64,000 bases of DNA from Armatimonadota bacterium (GCA_016125185.1 WGMG01000006.1:496001-560000); one strand, 5' to 3'; shown: positions 23,676-32,214, counted from the first letter of the stretch. Program-made: numbers and translations. The notes: a model not told the origin generated them from the letters alone.

Positions 23676-24557
23676 TCAGGCCGCCTCCCCTTCGACGACC
23701 GGAGCATTTGGCAGTCGGCTCCAATAAGACATTGAGCGATCGTAGTTCTTCGCCTCATAGCCCAGCAGTTCGTGGAGAACGAACCAACTCAGGCTGGCGC
23801 GCTCGCCGATCGCGCAATAGGTGATGATCGACTGTTCGCCAGAGACGCCGTATTGAGCGTAGAGAGCCTTCAATTCTTCGGGCGATTTGAACGACCCATC
23901 GGCTCCGCAATTAAGGTCCCAAGGCACGTTGAGCGCGGTAGGGATGTGCCCGCCGACCGCGCAGGTTTCCGGCATTCCCACGCCGGGGCCGAGAAGTTCG
24001 CCGCGATATTCGGCCTTGGAGCGCACATCGAGGATGCGGCTTGAATCGGGTGCCAACATGGCTTTCATCACGTCGGTCGAAGTGGCCTGGTAATCGTGAT
24101 CGGCTTGCTGCACCTCATAAGACGTTGGCACAAAGCTTGGGGCGTCGGTCGTAAGCGGTCGTCGCTCGGCCAGCCATTTGTTGGCTCCGCCATCGAGGAT
24201 CCGGACATCGTTATGTCCGTACGACTTCATGATCCAGTAAGCCCAGCAGGCAAACCACCCATTGTTGTCGCCGTAGAGAACGACCGGCGTGCCGTTACCG
24301 ATGCCGGTTCGCTCCATCAGGACTCGGAAACCGGCTTCATCAATAACTTCTTCAGTGGCGGGGTCGCGAAGGTCCATCGCCCAGTCCCATTGGCGAGCGC
24401 CGGGCACGTGCCCGTGGTCGTAGGCCACCGGATCGACGTCGACTTCGACCACGACGACATCCGACCCCAGAAGGGCTTCAAGCTCAGACGTGGTTGCCAA
24501 GACGTCGGGGAAATGGGGATGTCGATATTGCTCCAAGAAAACCTCTGCAAGTCCCAT
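23676..24557 (-). CDS. sseA: Thiosulfate/3-mercaptopyruvate sulfurtransferase (tandem rhodanese)
   Basis: The 293 residues hold two rhodanese domains. The first (about 22-135) has VAYDHGHVPGARQWDW and no active Cys at the loop. The second (about 165-285) has ILDVRSKAEYRGE and the active loop CAIGER with Cys248. This layout is the normal length for single-copy thiosulfate or 3-mercaptopyruvate sulfurtransferases, which transfer sulfane sulfur to thiol acceptors or cyanide. It is cytoplasmic, with no signal peptide. It is first in an operon with the unknown 140-residue protein and kinase paralogue 3. Whether mercaptopyruvate or thiosulfate is the donor is not decidable from the loop alone. Confidence 0.88.
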   Translation of the reverse strand: MGLAEVFLEQYRHPHFPDVLATTSELEALLGSDVVVVEVDVDPVAYDHGHVPGARQWDWAMDLRDPATEEVIDEAGFRVLMERTGIGNGTPVVLYGDNNGWFACWAYWIMKSYGHNDVRILDGGANKWLAERRPLTTDAPSFVPTSYEVQQADHDYQATSTDVMKAMLAPDSSRILDVRSKAEYRGELLGPGVGMPETCAVGGHIPTALNVPWDLNCGADGSFKSPEELKALYAQYGVSGEQSIITYCAIGERASLSWFVLHELLGYEAKNYDRSMSYWSRLPNAPVVEGEAA

Positions 24558-24655
24558 TAACCCCTATTTTTTAGGAGACAAATTTAGGCTTACGGGCGAA
24601 TCGTTCCACAGATCGTTGGGAATCTACCACGTATTTTTTATCAGGAATTTACGTA

Positions 24656-25198
24656 TTACAGGAAACAGCCAATAGCGGTGGTGACGGGCATGGAGATCGG
24701 CTTGCCTGATAGGTACTCGTCCAGCGCGATGCGGAGGTCGTGGCGATAGCCAGGGCGAATCACGCCATGCTCGACGTTTTGATCGTCGATTCGACCTCGA
24801 TAAATCATCATGCCCAGCTTGTTCACCACTGCAACTTCGGGTGTGACCGTCACGCCGGTTTCTTTGACCAGGCTCCGCTTGGGGTCCAGAATCGCGGTCA
24901 TAGGAAGGCTATAGTCCTTGCCGTGCTGGGCAACCTCGGCGACATGAGACTTATCCAGTACGTACACGCGGTAGCATCGGACACCCTTGGTGGCATAGTC
25001 CTTCGCAATGCGGCCGATCTCGGGAGCGTAGCGGTTTGCGATCGGGCAATCGGTCGCAATAAAGAAGAGAACGCTAGCTTTCGAGCGGCTGTAGGGAACC
25101 GCAGCCGCTTTCGCCTGGAGGTCGATTCCTCCCGTTAATTTGAGCGGGTTTCTCGGCAGTTGTCCGACGATGAGGCCAAGCAAGAAACTGGAAAGCAT
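24656..25198 (-). CDS. Thioredoxin-fold redoxin, exported
   Basis: The 180-residue protein has a signal/anchor (MLSSFLLGLIVGQLP) and a redoxin core: SKASVLFFIATDCPIANRYAPEIGRIAKDY, then DKSHVAEVAQHGKDYSLPMTAILDPKRSLVKETGVTVTPEVAVV. The TDCPIAN loop has one Cys, as in the AhpC/TSA-redoxin group that sits with planctomycete-type cytochromes. I start at the ATG at 25198 instead of the longer frame that runs into the divergent gene. TACAAT lies 5 nt upstream, a leaderless-type start. It is divergent from the cytochrome c/monooxygenase-like gene. In acidobacteria and planctomycetes the same domains occur fused. Confidence 0.8.
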   Translation of the reverse strand: MLSSFLLGLIVGQLPRNPLKLTGGIDLQAKAAAVPYSRSKASVLFFIATDCPIANRYAPEIGRIAKDYATKGVRCYRVYVLDKSHVAEVAQHGKDYSLPMTAILDPKRSLVKETGVTVTPEVAVVNKLGMMIYRGRIDDQNVEHGVIRPGYRHDLRIALDEYLSGKPISMPVTTAIGCFL

Positions 25199-25246
25199 GC
25201 TCCATTGTAACGTGTTGTAGAATCTATGGGAAGGGACGAAGGCGTC
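25199..25246. promoter_or_regulatory. Divergent promoters of redoxin and cytochrome genes
   Basis: On the minus strand TACAAT (25204-25209) lies 5 nt from the redoxin ATG. On the plus strand TAGAAT (25218-25223) lies 23 nt before the ATG at 25247, with a purine-rich GGGAAGGGACGAAGG between. The plus box would make the earlier in-frame ATG at 25226 fall before the transcript start, which decides the start at 25247. Confidence 0.45.
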
Positions 25247-26425
25247 ATGAAGGGGTTGTCGATACTGGGATTTGCCGCATTGCCGCTGGCTTTTGGCCTC
25301 GCTCCCAAGCGCGAAGAGGTCACCTACGCCAACCGCATCGAACCGATGTTTCGCGCCAAGTGCCTGCCGTGCCATGGGGCGGCTAAAGTCGGCCCGTTCG
25401 ACTTTTCGAAGTATGAAGGCATCTCGGTTCGCCCGGAACTCATCCGCACCCAACTGCTCTCGCGGAACATGCCACCCGTTTGGTCACACTCGGACTACGG
25501 TCAGCTTGCCTCGGTTGAAGCCGTCACTGATCAGGACATCGTCGACTTCCAGGAGTGGGTACGAAAAGGAATGCCCAAGGGCTCGGCGCCGGTGGACGAA
25601 ACCAGCCCGGCGACGACCGAAAAGCCGGTGGCGATTGTACAGGTTGAGCCGACCGAGAAGCTTCGCACCGAGGGGACGCCTTACTGGATGGTGCACACCG
25701 TCGATCTACCCAAGAACCTGAAGGATTTCGACGGCTTCCGAATCGTTCCCGATAGTCCACGATCTCTCCATTCCGCCACCCTCGCCATGGTGCCCTCCGA
25801 CGCCAAGCTCCCCAAGGAGACCTTCGGAAGCATGGACATTCCCGGCCACCAACTGATCGGCGTTTGGGCGGCGGGTTACCGAGAATGGCGACTGCCCGAA
25901 GGGCAAACGATGAAAGCCCTGTCGGGTTCCAAGCTGGCGATCCAGGCTCATTACAGCCCGACGGGGCGAGGCGACTCGATCGGCTTTCGCATCGAATTCC
26001 TGCGTCGTGACCGTGCCGCCAATGGCCACCCCGCCTGGGTGGACATCGAGCGGTCTCCACTCCTGATCGACGCCAACAGCTCGCCCATCATCGAGCTGAA
26101 GCTGGACATCGAGAAGGATGCGAGGCTGATCTCGATTCTGCCGGAAGCCCGGTTCTTTGCTGGACGGGTCGAACTGTTCTACGACAAGCCTGGCCAGCCA
26201 CGAAAGACGGTGTTCGAATCCACCCGCTGGGACCCGTACTGGCTGGGCAACTTCATGTTCCCGACCCCGATCAAGGTGGAGAAAGGTGCGAGCCTCACCG
26301 CGCAGTTCTACTACAACAACGACGAGAACTGCCGAATGAACGAAGGCCGCCCGATCGTTCCGATCAAAGGCGGCCCTGGCGTTTCCGACGAGGTGTGCCG
26401 CATGCACTACCTCTTCGAAAACTAA
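25247..26425 (+). CDS. Cytochrome c + Cu-monooxygenase C-domain-like secreted protein
   Basis: The 392-residue protein has a signal peptide (MKGLSILGFAALPLAFGLA). A planctomycete-type cytochrome c domain follows (about 25-110) with one haem site CLPCH, a distal Met in LLSRNMPPV, and DQDIVDFQEWVRKGMPKG. From about 140 to the end it resembles the C-terminal half of copper type II ascorbate-dependent monooxygenases: PDSPRSLHSATLAMVP, HYSPTGRGDS, ISILPEARFFAGRVELF, YYNNDENCRM. Not all copper ligands of the classical family are visible, so catalysis is uncertain. It probably receives electrons in the periplasm, with the divergent redoxin as partner. Its stop overlaps the convergent stop by four bases. 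Confidence 0.78.
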   Translation: MKGLSILGFAALPLAFGLAPKREEVTYANRIEPMFRAKCLPCHGAAKVGPFDFSKYEGISVRPELIRTQLLSRNMPPVWSHSDYGQLASVEAVTDQDIVDFQEWVRKGMPKGSAPVDETSPATTEKPVAIVQVEPTEKLRTEGTPYWMVHTVDLPKNLKDFDGFRIVPDSPRSLHSATLAMVPSDAKLPKETFGSMDIPGHQLIGVWAAGYREWRLPEGQTMKALSGSKLAIQAHYSPTGRGDSIGFRIEFLRRDRAANGHPAWVDIERSPLLIDANSSPIIELKLDIEKDARLISILPEARFFAGRVELFYDKPGQPRKTVFESTRWDPYWLGNFMFPTPIKVEKGASLTAQFYYNNDENCRMNEGRPIVPIKGGPGVSDEVCRMHYLFEN

Positions 26426-28032
26426 CGGGTGATGCGGAAGTTGAACTGGTTGATCGTCGTGGCCTGAAGTCCAACTGTCGCCGTCGTGGTCCACTCCATC
26501 TGAGCTTTCACCTGTCGATCCGTCGGGTTGACGTAGCGACTAGGATCGCCCGGAACCGTGATCTCGTACGGATTCTCCACCGAGCTGACGAGCCGAGAAT
26601 CGACCTCGACATAGGCATTGGCAACCCAGTCGAACATGCGAACATGCTGAGTGATGTTCGGCGTGGTGGATTTGAGTTTGCCGCTAGCGGTTGCCTGCAC
26701 GGTGAGGCGAATCTTGTTCGGAGACGTATCGTAGGCGGTGCCTGTTACCGTCATGACGAACGGGTTGGCGGTTTGTCGCAGAGGGTTGATGCGGTTGATG
26801 GTCACCCACGAGCTATCGCTGGCGGCGAGGTCGGATACCGAACCGATCACCCGCGCATTGGTCGGGAAGGTCATCGCGCCCGGGACCACGTTGCGTGTGG
26901 TTGCCTCGGTCACGTCCAAGATGTAGAGACCGGTGTTAATGTCGCTGACGATGACGGTGCCGCTGGGGAAGAATGGATAGTTGCTCCAAGCGCCGCTGAA
27001 GTTGTCGTCGTCACTGCTGGGATAGGTGTCATAGTAGCCAACTTGAACCGGCGCTTCCGGGTTGCCCGCAAGGTCGAAGATGCGGAGCCCGCTGCGGTAG
27101 TTCGCTTGGAACGTGAAGCCGTCGGTGACGTACTGGTTGTGGTCGATTGAAGGAAGGCCCGACGTGAACGACGTGACGTATGACGCGTGAGCGATGTCCT
27201 CGACGTTGAAGATCAGTGAGCGAGTGTTGATCGTCCCGCCGCTATTCATTTCGTCCAGTTCGTCGTCCACATAAAGATACTTTCGGTCGGCACTGAGCCA
27301 AGCTTGGTGACAGTAGCCCATCGACGGGTAGGTGATGCGCTTGAGCATGACCGGCGCATTCTTGTCGGTCATGTCGTACACGTCGACGCCGCGGCCTTCG
27401 CTGCAGCCGAACCAGATTTCATGGCCCGCATATGGACCCGACGTGTAGGTCACGACGTTAGCGTCGTGTTGATAGTCGGTGGTGAGTGAGGCGACACCGA
27501 CCTGAACCGGATTGGCGGGGTCGGCAAGACTGAAGCACGTGGTGGTGCCGGTGCCTTCTCGCGAGCCCACGGTGTAAAGGTAGCCGCTGGCAGGGTTCAG
27601 GACTAGGTTATGGCTTCGCCCTGGCGACATGATGGTCTTGACCAGCGTAACCACGCCGGAGTCGATCTGTCCCATGTCGATGACCTGGATGCCGGTGCCC
27701 GACGTCTCGGTGACGTCGTAAGCATAGTGGCCGTACACCTTGATGTCGCACCAGGTACTGCTGGAATGGGGGATAGTGGCGACGATCGTCGGCGAGGCGG
27801 GATTGGTGATCTCGACGAACGCGACTTTGTTGTTCAAACCCATCAGGGCGTACTCGCGGCCTGACGGCGAAACATAGCCCCAGCAATCGTTTCCGGCGCT
27901 GGAACCGAAGGTCGAAAGCGTGATCTGTTTGATCTTGGTGACGTTGAGGTTGCCGGCCTGGGAAAGGGAAAATGCGGAGAGCCCTACCGATAACGCAGCG
28001 GCGCCGGTGCGCAAAAGTGAACGTAACGACAT
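26422..28032 (-). CDS. Choice-of-anchor B family (LVIVD-repeat) secreted protein
   Basis: The 536-residue protein has a signal peptide (MSLRSLLRTGAAALSVGLSAFSLSQAG) and a beta-propeller-like body with repeats such as VAFVEITNPASPTIVATIPH, VQVIDMGQIDSG, CFSLADPANPVQVGVASL, VDVYDMTDKNAPVMLKRI and LRIFDLAGNPEAPVQVGYYDTYP. It also has a region HDANVVTYTSGPYAGHEIWFGCSEG. This is the pattern of choice-of-anchor B proteins, surface proteins with varied C-terminal anchors. Here the C-terminus is a plain beta-sandwich-like domain with no PEP-CTERM or LPXTG tail. Role unknown. It is convergent with the cytochrome gene. Confidence 0.8.
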   Translation of the reverse strand: MSLRSLLRTGAAALSVGLSAFSLSQAGNLNVTKIKQITLSTFGSSAGNDCWGYVSPSGREYALMGLNNKVAFVEITNPASPTIVATIPHSSSTWCDIKVYGHYAYDVTETSGTGIQVIDMGQIDSGVVTLVKTIMSPGRSHNLVLNPASGYLYTVGSREGTGTTTCFSLADPANPVQVGVASLTTDYQHDANVVTYTSGPYAGHEIWFGCSEGRGVDVYDMTDKNAPVMLKRITYPSMGYCHQAWLSADRKYLYVDDELDEMNSGGTINTRSLIFNVEDIAHASYVTSFTSGLPSIDHNQYVTDGFTFQANYRSGLRIFDLAGNPEAPVQVGYYDTYPSSDDDNFSGAWSNYPFFPSGTVIVSDINTGLYILDVTEATTRNVVPGAMTFPTNARVIGSVSDLAASDSSWVTINRINPLRQTANPFVMTVTGTAYDTSPNKIRLTVQATASGKLKSTTPNITQHVRMFDWVANAYVEVDSRLVSSVENPYEITVPGDPSRYVNPTDRQVKAQMEWTTTATVGLQATTINQFNFRITR

Positions 28033-28097
28033 AGCAGTGCCCGCATTTTAAGGGGTTTGGCAGGAAAGGTCAATACTGGGTTTAGGTACAACTTAGA

Positions 28098-29129
28098 GTG
28101 CTTATGCAGGAAATCATCGTTCTCCAGGATCAGGCTCTCGCCGAGGTGAAAAGTGCCGCCTCGACGGCTGAACTCAAGGACCTGAAGATCAAGTTTTTGG
28201 GCAACAACGGTTTGATTTCTGGCAAGCTCCGCGAGATCGGCTCTTACCAGGGCGATAAGAAGGCATTCGGCCAGGCGGTCAATGCCGCCAAGCAGACGGT
28301 TGACGAAGCTCTGACGGAGAGGGAAGAGGCGCTTCGGGTTGGCGAACTCGTGGCTCAGTTTGAGAATGAGCGGATCGACGTCACGATGCCTGCTCGGGTC
28401 ACGCGCGTCGGCTACGAGCACATCCTTCAGCAGACCACGAACAAGATCAAGCGGGTCCTCGGCTCGCTAGGCTTCGAGTACCTCGAGAGCCCGGAATTGG
28501 AGCATGTCAAATACAATTTCGATGCCCTGAACTACCCGCCGGACCATCCGGCGATGGACGATCAGGACACGTTCTACATCGACGACGACTACCTGCTCCG
28601 CACCCAATGTACGGACCTACAGGGGCGCGTGTTCGAGGAAGTTCGCGACGGAAAGCGCACGTTGCCTCTGCGTGTGTTCACGGTCGGACGAACGTTCCGA
28701 AACGAAGCCGTGGACCGAACCCACAGCCACACTTTCCACCAGGTGGACTGCTTCATGGTCGACGAAAAGGTGTCGATGGCGAACCTGAAAGGCACGCTGG
28801 GCATCTTTGCGCGGCAGATGTTCGGCAAAGACGTCACCGTCCGCTTCCGACCCGACTTCTTCCCGTTTGTCGAGCCGGGAGTGGACTATGCGATCTCAAC
28901 GCCAAAGCTGTTCAACGGCCGCTGGGTCGAGCTTGGCGGCGCGGGGCTGATCCATCCGAATATTTTGGAGAACTACGGCATCGATACCGAGCGGTACTCG
29001 GGTTTTGCGTTTGGCCTTGGGGTCGAGCGAATCCCGATGATGTCGTACGGCGTGGACGACCTGCGGCACTTCTTGGAGAACGATCTGCGGTTCCTGGAGC
29101 AGTTTAAGGCTGAACCGGTCGAGCTTTAG
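28098..29129 (+). CDS. pheS: Phenylalanine--tRNA ligase alpha subunit
   Basis: The 343 residues match PheS: an N-terminal coiled-coil arm (to about 85), then the class II core. Motif 2 is readable as VFTVGRTFRNEAVDRTHSHTFHQVDCFMV and motif 3 as GFAFGLGVERIPMMSYGVDDLRHF, with RPDFFPFVEPGVDY between. The enzyme charges tRNA-Phe as an alpha2-beta2 tetramer, so it needs PheT. pheT is not downstream, where a repeat region begins instead. The start is either the GTG at 28098 or the ATG at 28104. TACAAC lies 5 nt before the GTG, favouring a leaderless start there. Confidence 0.96.
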   Translation: MLMQEIIVLQDQALAEVKSAASTAELKDLKIKFLGNNGLISGKLREIGSYQGDKKAFGQAVNAAKQTVDEALTEREEALRVGELVAQFENERIDVTMPARVTRVGYEHILQQTTNKIKRVLGSLGFEYLESPELEHVKYNFDALNYPPDHPAMDDQDTFYIDDDYLLRTQCTDLQGRVFEEVRDGKRTLPLRVFTVGRTFRNEAVDRTHSHTFHQVDCFMVDEKVSMANLKGTLGIFARQMFGKDVTVRFRPDFFPFVEPGVDYAISTPKLFNGRWVELGGAGLIHPNILENYGIDTERYSGFAFGLGVERIPMMSYGVDDLRHFLENDLRFLEQFKAEPVEL

Positions 29130-29177
29130 GTTCATGGCCATGGCTCTTCGTTTGACCGTAAAGGCCCTTAAGTTGGC

Positions 29178-29201
29178 GCGGTCCTTCAGACCGCCTATTT
29201 T
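29178..29201 (+). terminator. pheS terminator / REP-like hairpin
   Basis: GCGGTC (29178-29183) and GACCGC (29189-29194) form a stem over CTTCA, followed by CTATTTTTG. An exact inverted 17-bp copy lies at 29625-29641 at the end of the transposase gene, so the same hairpin serves as repeat and probable terminator. Confidence 0.6.
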
Positions 29202-29213
29202 TGGTCGATTCGA

Positions 29214-29264
29214 ACCCAGCCCTGGCGGACTGGGCTAACTTGGAACGGACCTTCGGCCCTTTGG
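29214..29264 (+). repeat. REP-like repeat, copy 1
   Basis: It begins ACCCAGCCCTGGCGGACTGG and includes a palindromic core (AGCCC/GGGCT). It matches 30152-30202 directly and, over its first 30 bp, 29576-29605 in reverse. Confidence 0.7.
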
Positions 29265-29590
29265 TTGGTGACAGAACGGCGCAAATTTCCGCCCTCTCAG
29301 TCCGAAAGCGTTCGGGAACAGGAAGTATCGTCAGTTCGAGCACCTTGATGGCAACATCGTGGATCCAAAATCCCACAAGCCTCAACGAGGCGGTCCAAGT
29401 GATGGACCAGGCTAACTTTCGGAACGAACCTTAGGCCCTTTGGTTGGTGACACCGCGACGCAGGTTTTCGCCCTCTCGGTCCGAAAAGCGTTCGGGAATA
29501 GGATAGTGTCGTCAGTCCGAGCATCTTGGTTGAAGCATCAGGAATCCCAAAGCCCACGAGCCCCAACGGGGCGACCCAAGTTAGCCCAGT
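29235..29590. repeat. Degenerate tandem duplication, about 180 bp unit
   Basis: Two copies of a unit start near 29235 and 29411. Matching landmarks are GGCCCTTTGGTTGGTGAC at 29255 and 29433 (offset 178), and CCCACAAGCC/CCCACGAGCC near 29372 and 29553. Divergence is roughly one base in five. No open frame is preserved, so it is not a coding duplication. Confidence 0.6.
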
Positions 29591-29605
29591 CCGCCAGGGC
29601 TGGGT
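29576..29605 (-). repeat. REP-like repeat, inverted copy
   Basis: The reverse complement of 29214-29243 over 30 bases without mismatch, between the tandem duplication and the transposase stop. Confidence 0.7.
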
Positions 29606-29642
29606 AAAGGTTATCGTTAGAAAAGCGGTCTGAAGGACCGCC

Positions 29643-30092
29643 TCAATCCCAAACATAGCGTTCGTCGAACGTAATTCCAAATTCGACCAACAAGCGTCGA
29701 TATTCATCTTGAAACGAAAACACTTGGTGGTGAGTTTCTTGATTGGCGATGTATGCGACTGTCGATTGCTGGTCTCCTGGGGACACGCTGAATACACCGT
29801 AGCCGTGTTGCCATGCGAAATCTGCAATGCTGAACTCCTCCTTCATCCATCTTGAACTAGAGGTCTTTGTCGCGGACACAGCGCTGGCGATCGTGGCCGT
29901 TCTTGAAAGGCCGAAATGCATGTGAACATGGTCGGTATGACCGCCAACGATGATAGGCACATGTCCATCGTTGGCCAGAACCGTCGAAAGGTAAGCGTGG
30001 AGGCGTGGTTGCAGTTCTGGAGTGATCGAAGGCGTTCGAACTTTGGTGCTGTAAACCAGGTGAACAAGAACCTGCGATAGAGATTGCGGCAT
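29643..30092 (-). CDS. Y1 (IS200-like) REP-associated transposase
   Basis: The 149-residue protein starts SLSQVLVHLVYSTKVR. The HUH metal motif is HVHMHF (in GGHTDHVHMHFGLSRT). The nucleophilic Tyr sits in a helix STVAYIANQETHHQVFSF after a WQHGYGVFSVSP strand. This is the compact Y1 transposase fold of IS200/IS605 TnpA, and the WQHGY variant is typical of RAYT domesticated transposases. It would nick at REP-type hairpins, and such hairpins flank it. The start ATG at 30092 follows a weak GAGG. All catalytic residues are present, so it may be active. Confidence 0.88.
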   Translation of the reverse strand: MPQSLSQVLVHLVYSTKVRTPSITPELQPRLHAYLSTVLANDGHVPIIVGGHTDHVHMHFGLSRTATIASAVSATKTSSSRWMKEEFSIADFAWQHGYGVFSVSPGDQQSTVAYIANQETHHQVFSFQDEYRRLLVEFGITFDERYVWD

Positions 30093-30151
30093 CCTCGAAG
30101 TTTAACCAGATTAGAACCATCCTTCCGACCTTGGTTCTTTGAGCACCCGGT

Positions 30152-30202
30152 ACCCAGCCCTGGCGGACTGGGCTAATTTGGAACGGACCTTCGGCCCTTT
30201 GG
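30152..30202 (+). repeat. REP-like repeat, copy 2 (direct)
   Basis: Identical to 29214-29264 except for one C-to-T change. It lies upstream of the transposase gene, so the two direct copies bracket the module. Confidence 0.7.
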
Positions 30203-30250
30203 ATCGTAATGGGTACGGATTCACGCTAGAGATTCAAGGCTCCGCGAGAA

Positions 30251-32161
30251 TCAGCTCCCCGCGTGATCCGAGAGCCACTTGGTGAAACCTTCCACATCGT
30301 CCAGGAACGGCGTGGAACCGACAACCGTGCTACCGTCCGGAGACACAACCACGTACGTCGGAAGGGTGACCGTCTGCACCAGTTTCTGCTGCAGGTTCGA
30401 GTTCTTGGTGTCGGATTCAGCGTACTTGGGGTTCTTGATTCGGTCGGTGTAAAGCGAGACCTTGTTGAACTTCTCGAACTCCTTCTGCACCTGCGGCGAA
30501 GGGAAGATGGTGTTCTCCATCACCCGACAGTTGGTGCAGAATTGGCCGGTAAAGTCGATGAAGATCGGCTTGCCGTTCTCTTTCGCCTTTGCCAGAGCTG
30601 CGTCGTAGTCCTCCACAAAGTCGCGATTCCAGGTTTTGCCGACCTGCGACGTTCCTGGGTACGGCGACGGAGGCAAGTAGCCTTCGAGCTGACCAAGGGT
30701 GCCGCCGTTGAACGCCTTACCGATCCATAGGGCCAGAAGAAGGGTGCCAACGCCAAACGCGAGGCGAAGCGGGCCGATCTTGCCATCGTGAACCTTCGGC
30801 AAGCGAATCCAGCCGAAAAGGTATGCGGCGGCAAAGACGAGGAGCAGGAACCACAGCGCAAGGTTCATTTCGCGAGTGATCAGGCCCCACTCAAAGCTGA
30901 GATCGAACGTACTGAGGAATTTCACCGCTGCGATCAGCTCGATAAAGCCCATGTACGCCTTCACCGTCACCATCCAGGCACCCGATTTGGGAAGCTTGGC
31001 CAGCGCCTGAGGGAACAGGGCCAGCAGGAAGAAGGGAAGGCAGAATGCGGTCGAGAACCCGAGCATGCCCACGATCGGATAGAAATACTTGCCGTTGGCC
31101 GCGCCGACCAGCACCGCACCAACGAACGGCAAGGTGCAGGTGAAAGAGGTGAGGCTGAAGGTGAGTCCCATCAGCACCGGAGCGAGGAGCTCCGATTTGC
31201 CGCTCGAATCGAACTTATTGACGAACTTCGATGGCAGGCCAAGCTCGAAAACGCCAAATAACGACAGCGCCAGTACGATGAAGATCGTCGCCAGCAACAG
31301 GTTCACCCATGGATTATTCGCGAGTTGGGTAAGGCCGGTCGCACCGAAAAGGATCGACACCACCATGCCGAGAACCGTAAAGGTTCCGATGATGCCCGCG
31401 CAGTAGAGCAGGGCTGGTTTGATGCCCGAGCCTTCCTTCTTCTGCTTGCTAAAGAAGCTGACGGTGATGGGAATCATCGGGAAAACGCACGGCGTGAGGA
31501 GGGCGGTGAAACCAGCCAGAATCGCCACCCAAAGGTAGACGAGCAAGCCCCCCTTTTCGGCGTCTTCAAGCTTTCCCTTTTCTCCAACTGGCCCATTCTT
31601 GATGGTAGTCCCTCCCGTTGAGGAAGGCGGAGGCGTCTTCTCCTCCGAAGCCGAAACCGGATCGGGCGACTTGGCGGGCATGGTGGTTGTCGCCACCACC
31701 GGAACGTCCTTCAGCGCCAGCGTCGAAGGCTGGGGCGGGATGCAGATTCCGTTGTTGCAGACCTGATATGTAACCGTAATCGAGGCGTTGGCGATACCCT
31801 TCGGGCCAATCGTGACCGGAACCCAGAACGTCGCTTTATCGCGGAAAAAGTTGATGTCCTTCTTGAAGCCCTTGTCCTTCTCGCGAATCAGCGGCTGTTC
31901 GACGATCGCTTCCGGCGCGCCGACCGTCAGATCGGCCCCTTCGAACAGAGTTGGAAAGGGACCGTTGCCATCGGGCTTGGTCTGGTCTAGTACCGAATAC
32001 AGATGCCAGCCAGACTTGATTTCGGCTTCCAGCTTCACGTCGGCTTTCGCGCCAGGAGCGGTGCTTCCTTCGATCTGCGTGACCGTCCATTTGACCTCGC
32101 CGTTGGCCCATCCAAGGGCAGACAGCATCACCAGCAAGACAATCGTCAGGACTTTTCGCAT
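30251..32161 (-). CDS. dsbD: Thiol:disulfide interchange protein DsbD
   Basis: The 636 residues show all three DsbD parts. After a signal peptide, an N-terminal immunoglobulin-like domain carries the Cys pair in QVCNNGICIPP. An eight-helix membrane domain carries TPCVFPMIP and FTCTLPFVG, each with one conserved Cys. A C-terminal thioredoxin domain has QFCTNCRVME. DsbD relays electrons from cytoplasmic thioredoxin to periplasmic thiol proteins and cytochrome c maturation, which fits the exported redoxin and cytochrome nearby. A Pro/Ser-rich linker joins the first and second parts. All six cysteines are intact. Confidence 0.95.
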   Translation of the reverse strand: MRKVLTIVLLVMLSALGWANGEVKWTVTQIEGSTAPGAKADVKLEAEIKSGWHLYSVLDQTKPDGNGPFPTLFEGADLTVGAPEAIVEQPLIREKDKGFKKDINFFRDKATFWVPVTIGPKGIANASITVTYQVCNNGICIPPQPSTLALKDVPVVATTTMPAKSPDPVSASEEKTPPPSSTGGTTIKNGPVGEKGKLEDAEKGGLLVYLWVAILAGFTALLTPCVFPMIPITVSFFSKQKKEGSGIKPALLYCAGIIGTFTVLGMVVSILFGATGLTQLANNPWVNLLLATIFIVLALSLFGVFELGLPSKFVNKFDSSGKSELLAPVLMGLTFSLTSFTCTLPFVGAVLVGAANGKYFYPIVGMLGFSTAFCLPFFLLALFPQALAKLPKSGAWMVTVKAYMGFIELIAAVKFLSTFDLSFEWGLITREMNLALWFLLLVFAAAYLFGWIRLPKVHDGKIGPLRLAFGVGTLLLALWIGKAFNGGTLGQLEGYLPPSPYPGTSQVGKTWNRDFVEDYDAALAKAKENGKPIFIDFTGQFCTNCRVMENTIFPSPQVQKEFEKFNKVSLYTDRIKNPKYAESDTKNSNLQQKLVQTVTLPTYVVVSPDGSTVVGSTPFLDDVEGFTKWLSDHAGS

Positions 32162-32186
32162 TCTCGTATTACTAAGTATGAAGGGG

Positions 32187-32214
32187 TCAGGAGAGTTCCA
32201 TTGAACTCTCCTGA
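32187..32214. terminator. Perfect 11-bp hairpin between hppD and dsbD
   Basis: TCAGGAGAGTT (32187-32197) and AACTCTCCTGA (32204-32214) enclose CCATTG. The T-run (ATTTTG) is on the plus strand, whereas both neighbours run on the minus strand. Termination of hppD by it is therefore probable but not textbook. Confidence 0.5.

Larger units (their letters stand above)
29214..30202 (-). mobile_element. RAYT-type (REP-associated Y1 transposase) module with flanking repeats
   Basis: A Y1 transposase gene (29643-30092) sits inside repeated palindromic DNA. A 51-bp sequence at 29214-29264 recurs in the same orientation, with one mismatch, at 30152-30202. Its first 30 bp recur inverted at 29576-29605. 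Another 17-bp hairpin sequence occurs at 29178-29194 and inverted at 29625-29641. The pieces are palindromic (AGCCC...GGGCT), like REP elements mobilised by RAYT proteins. The 29130-29642 stretch holds no other gene. Confidence 0.7.
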
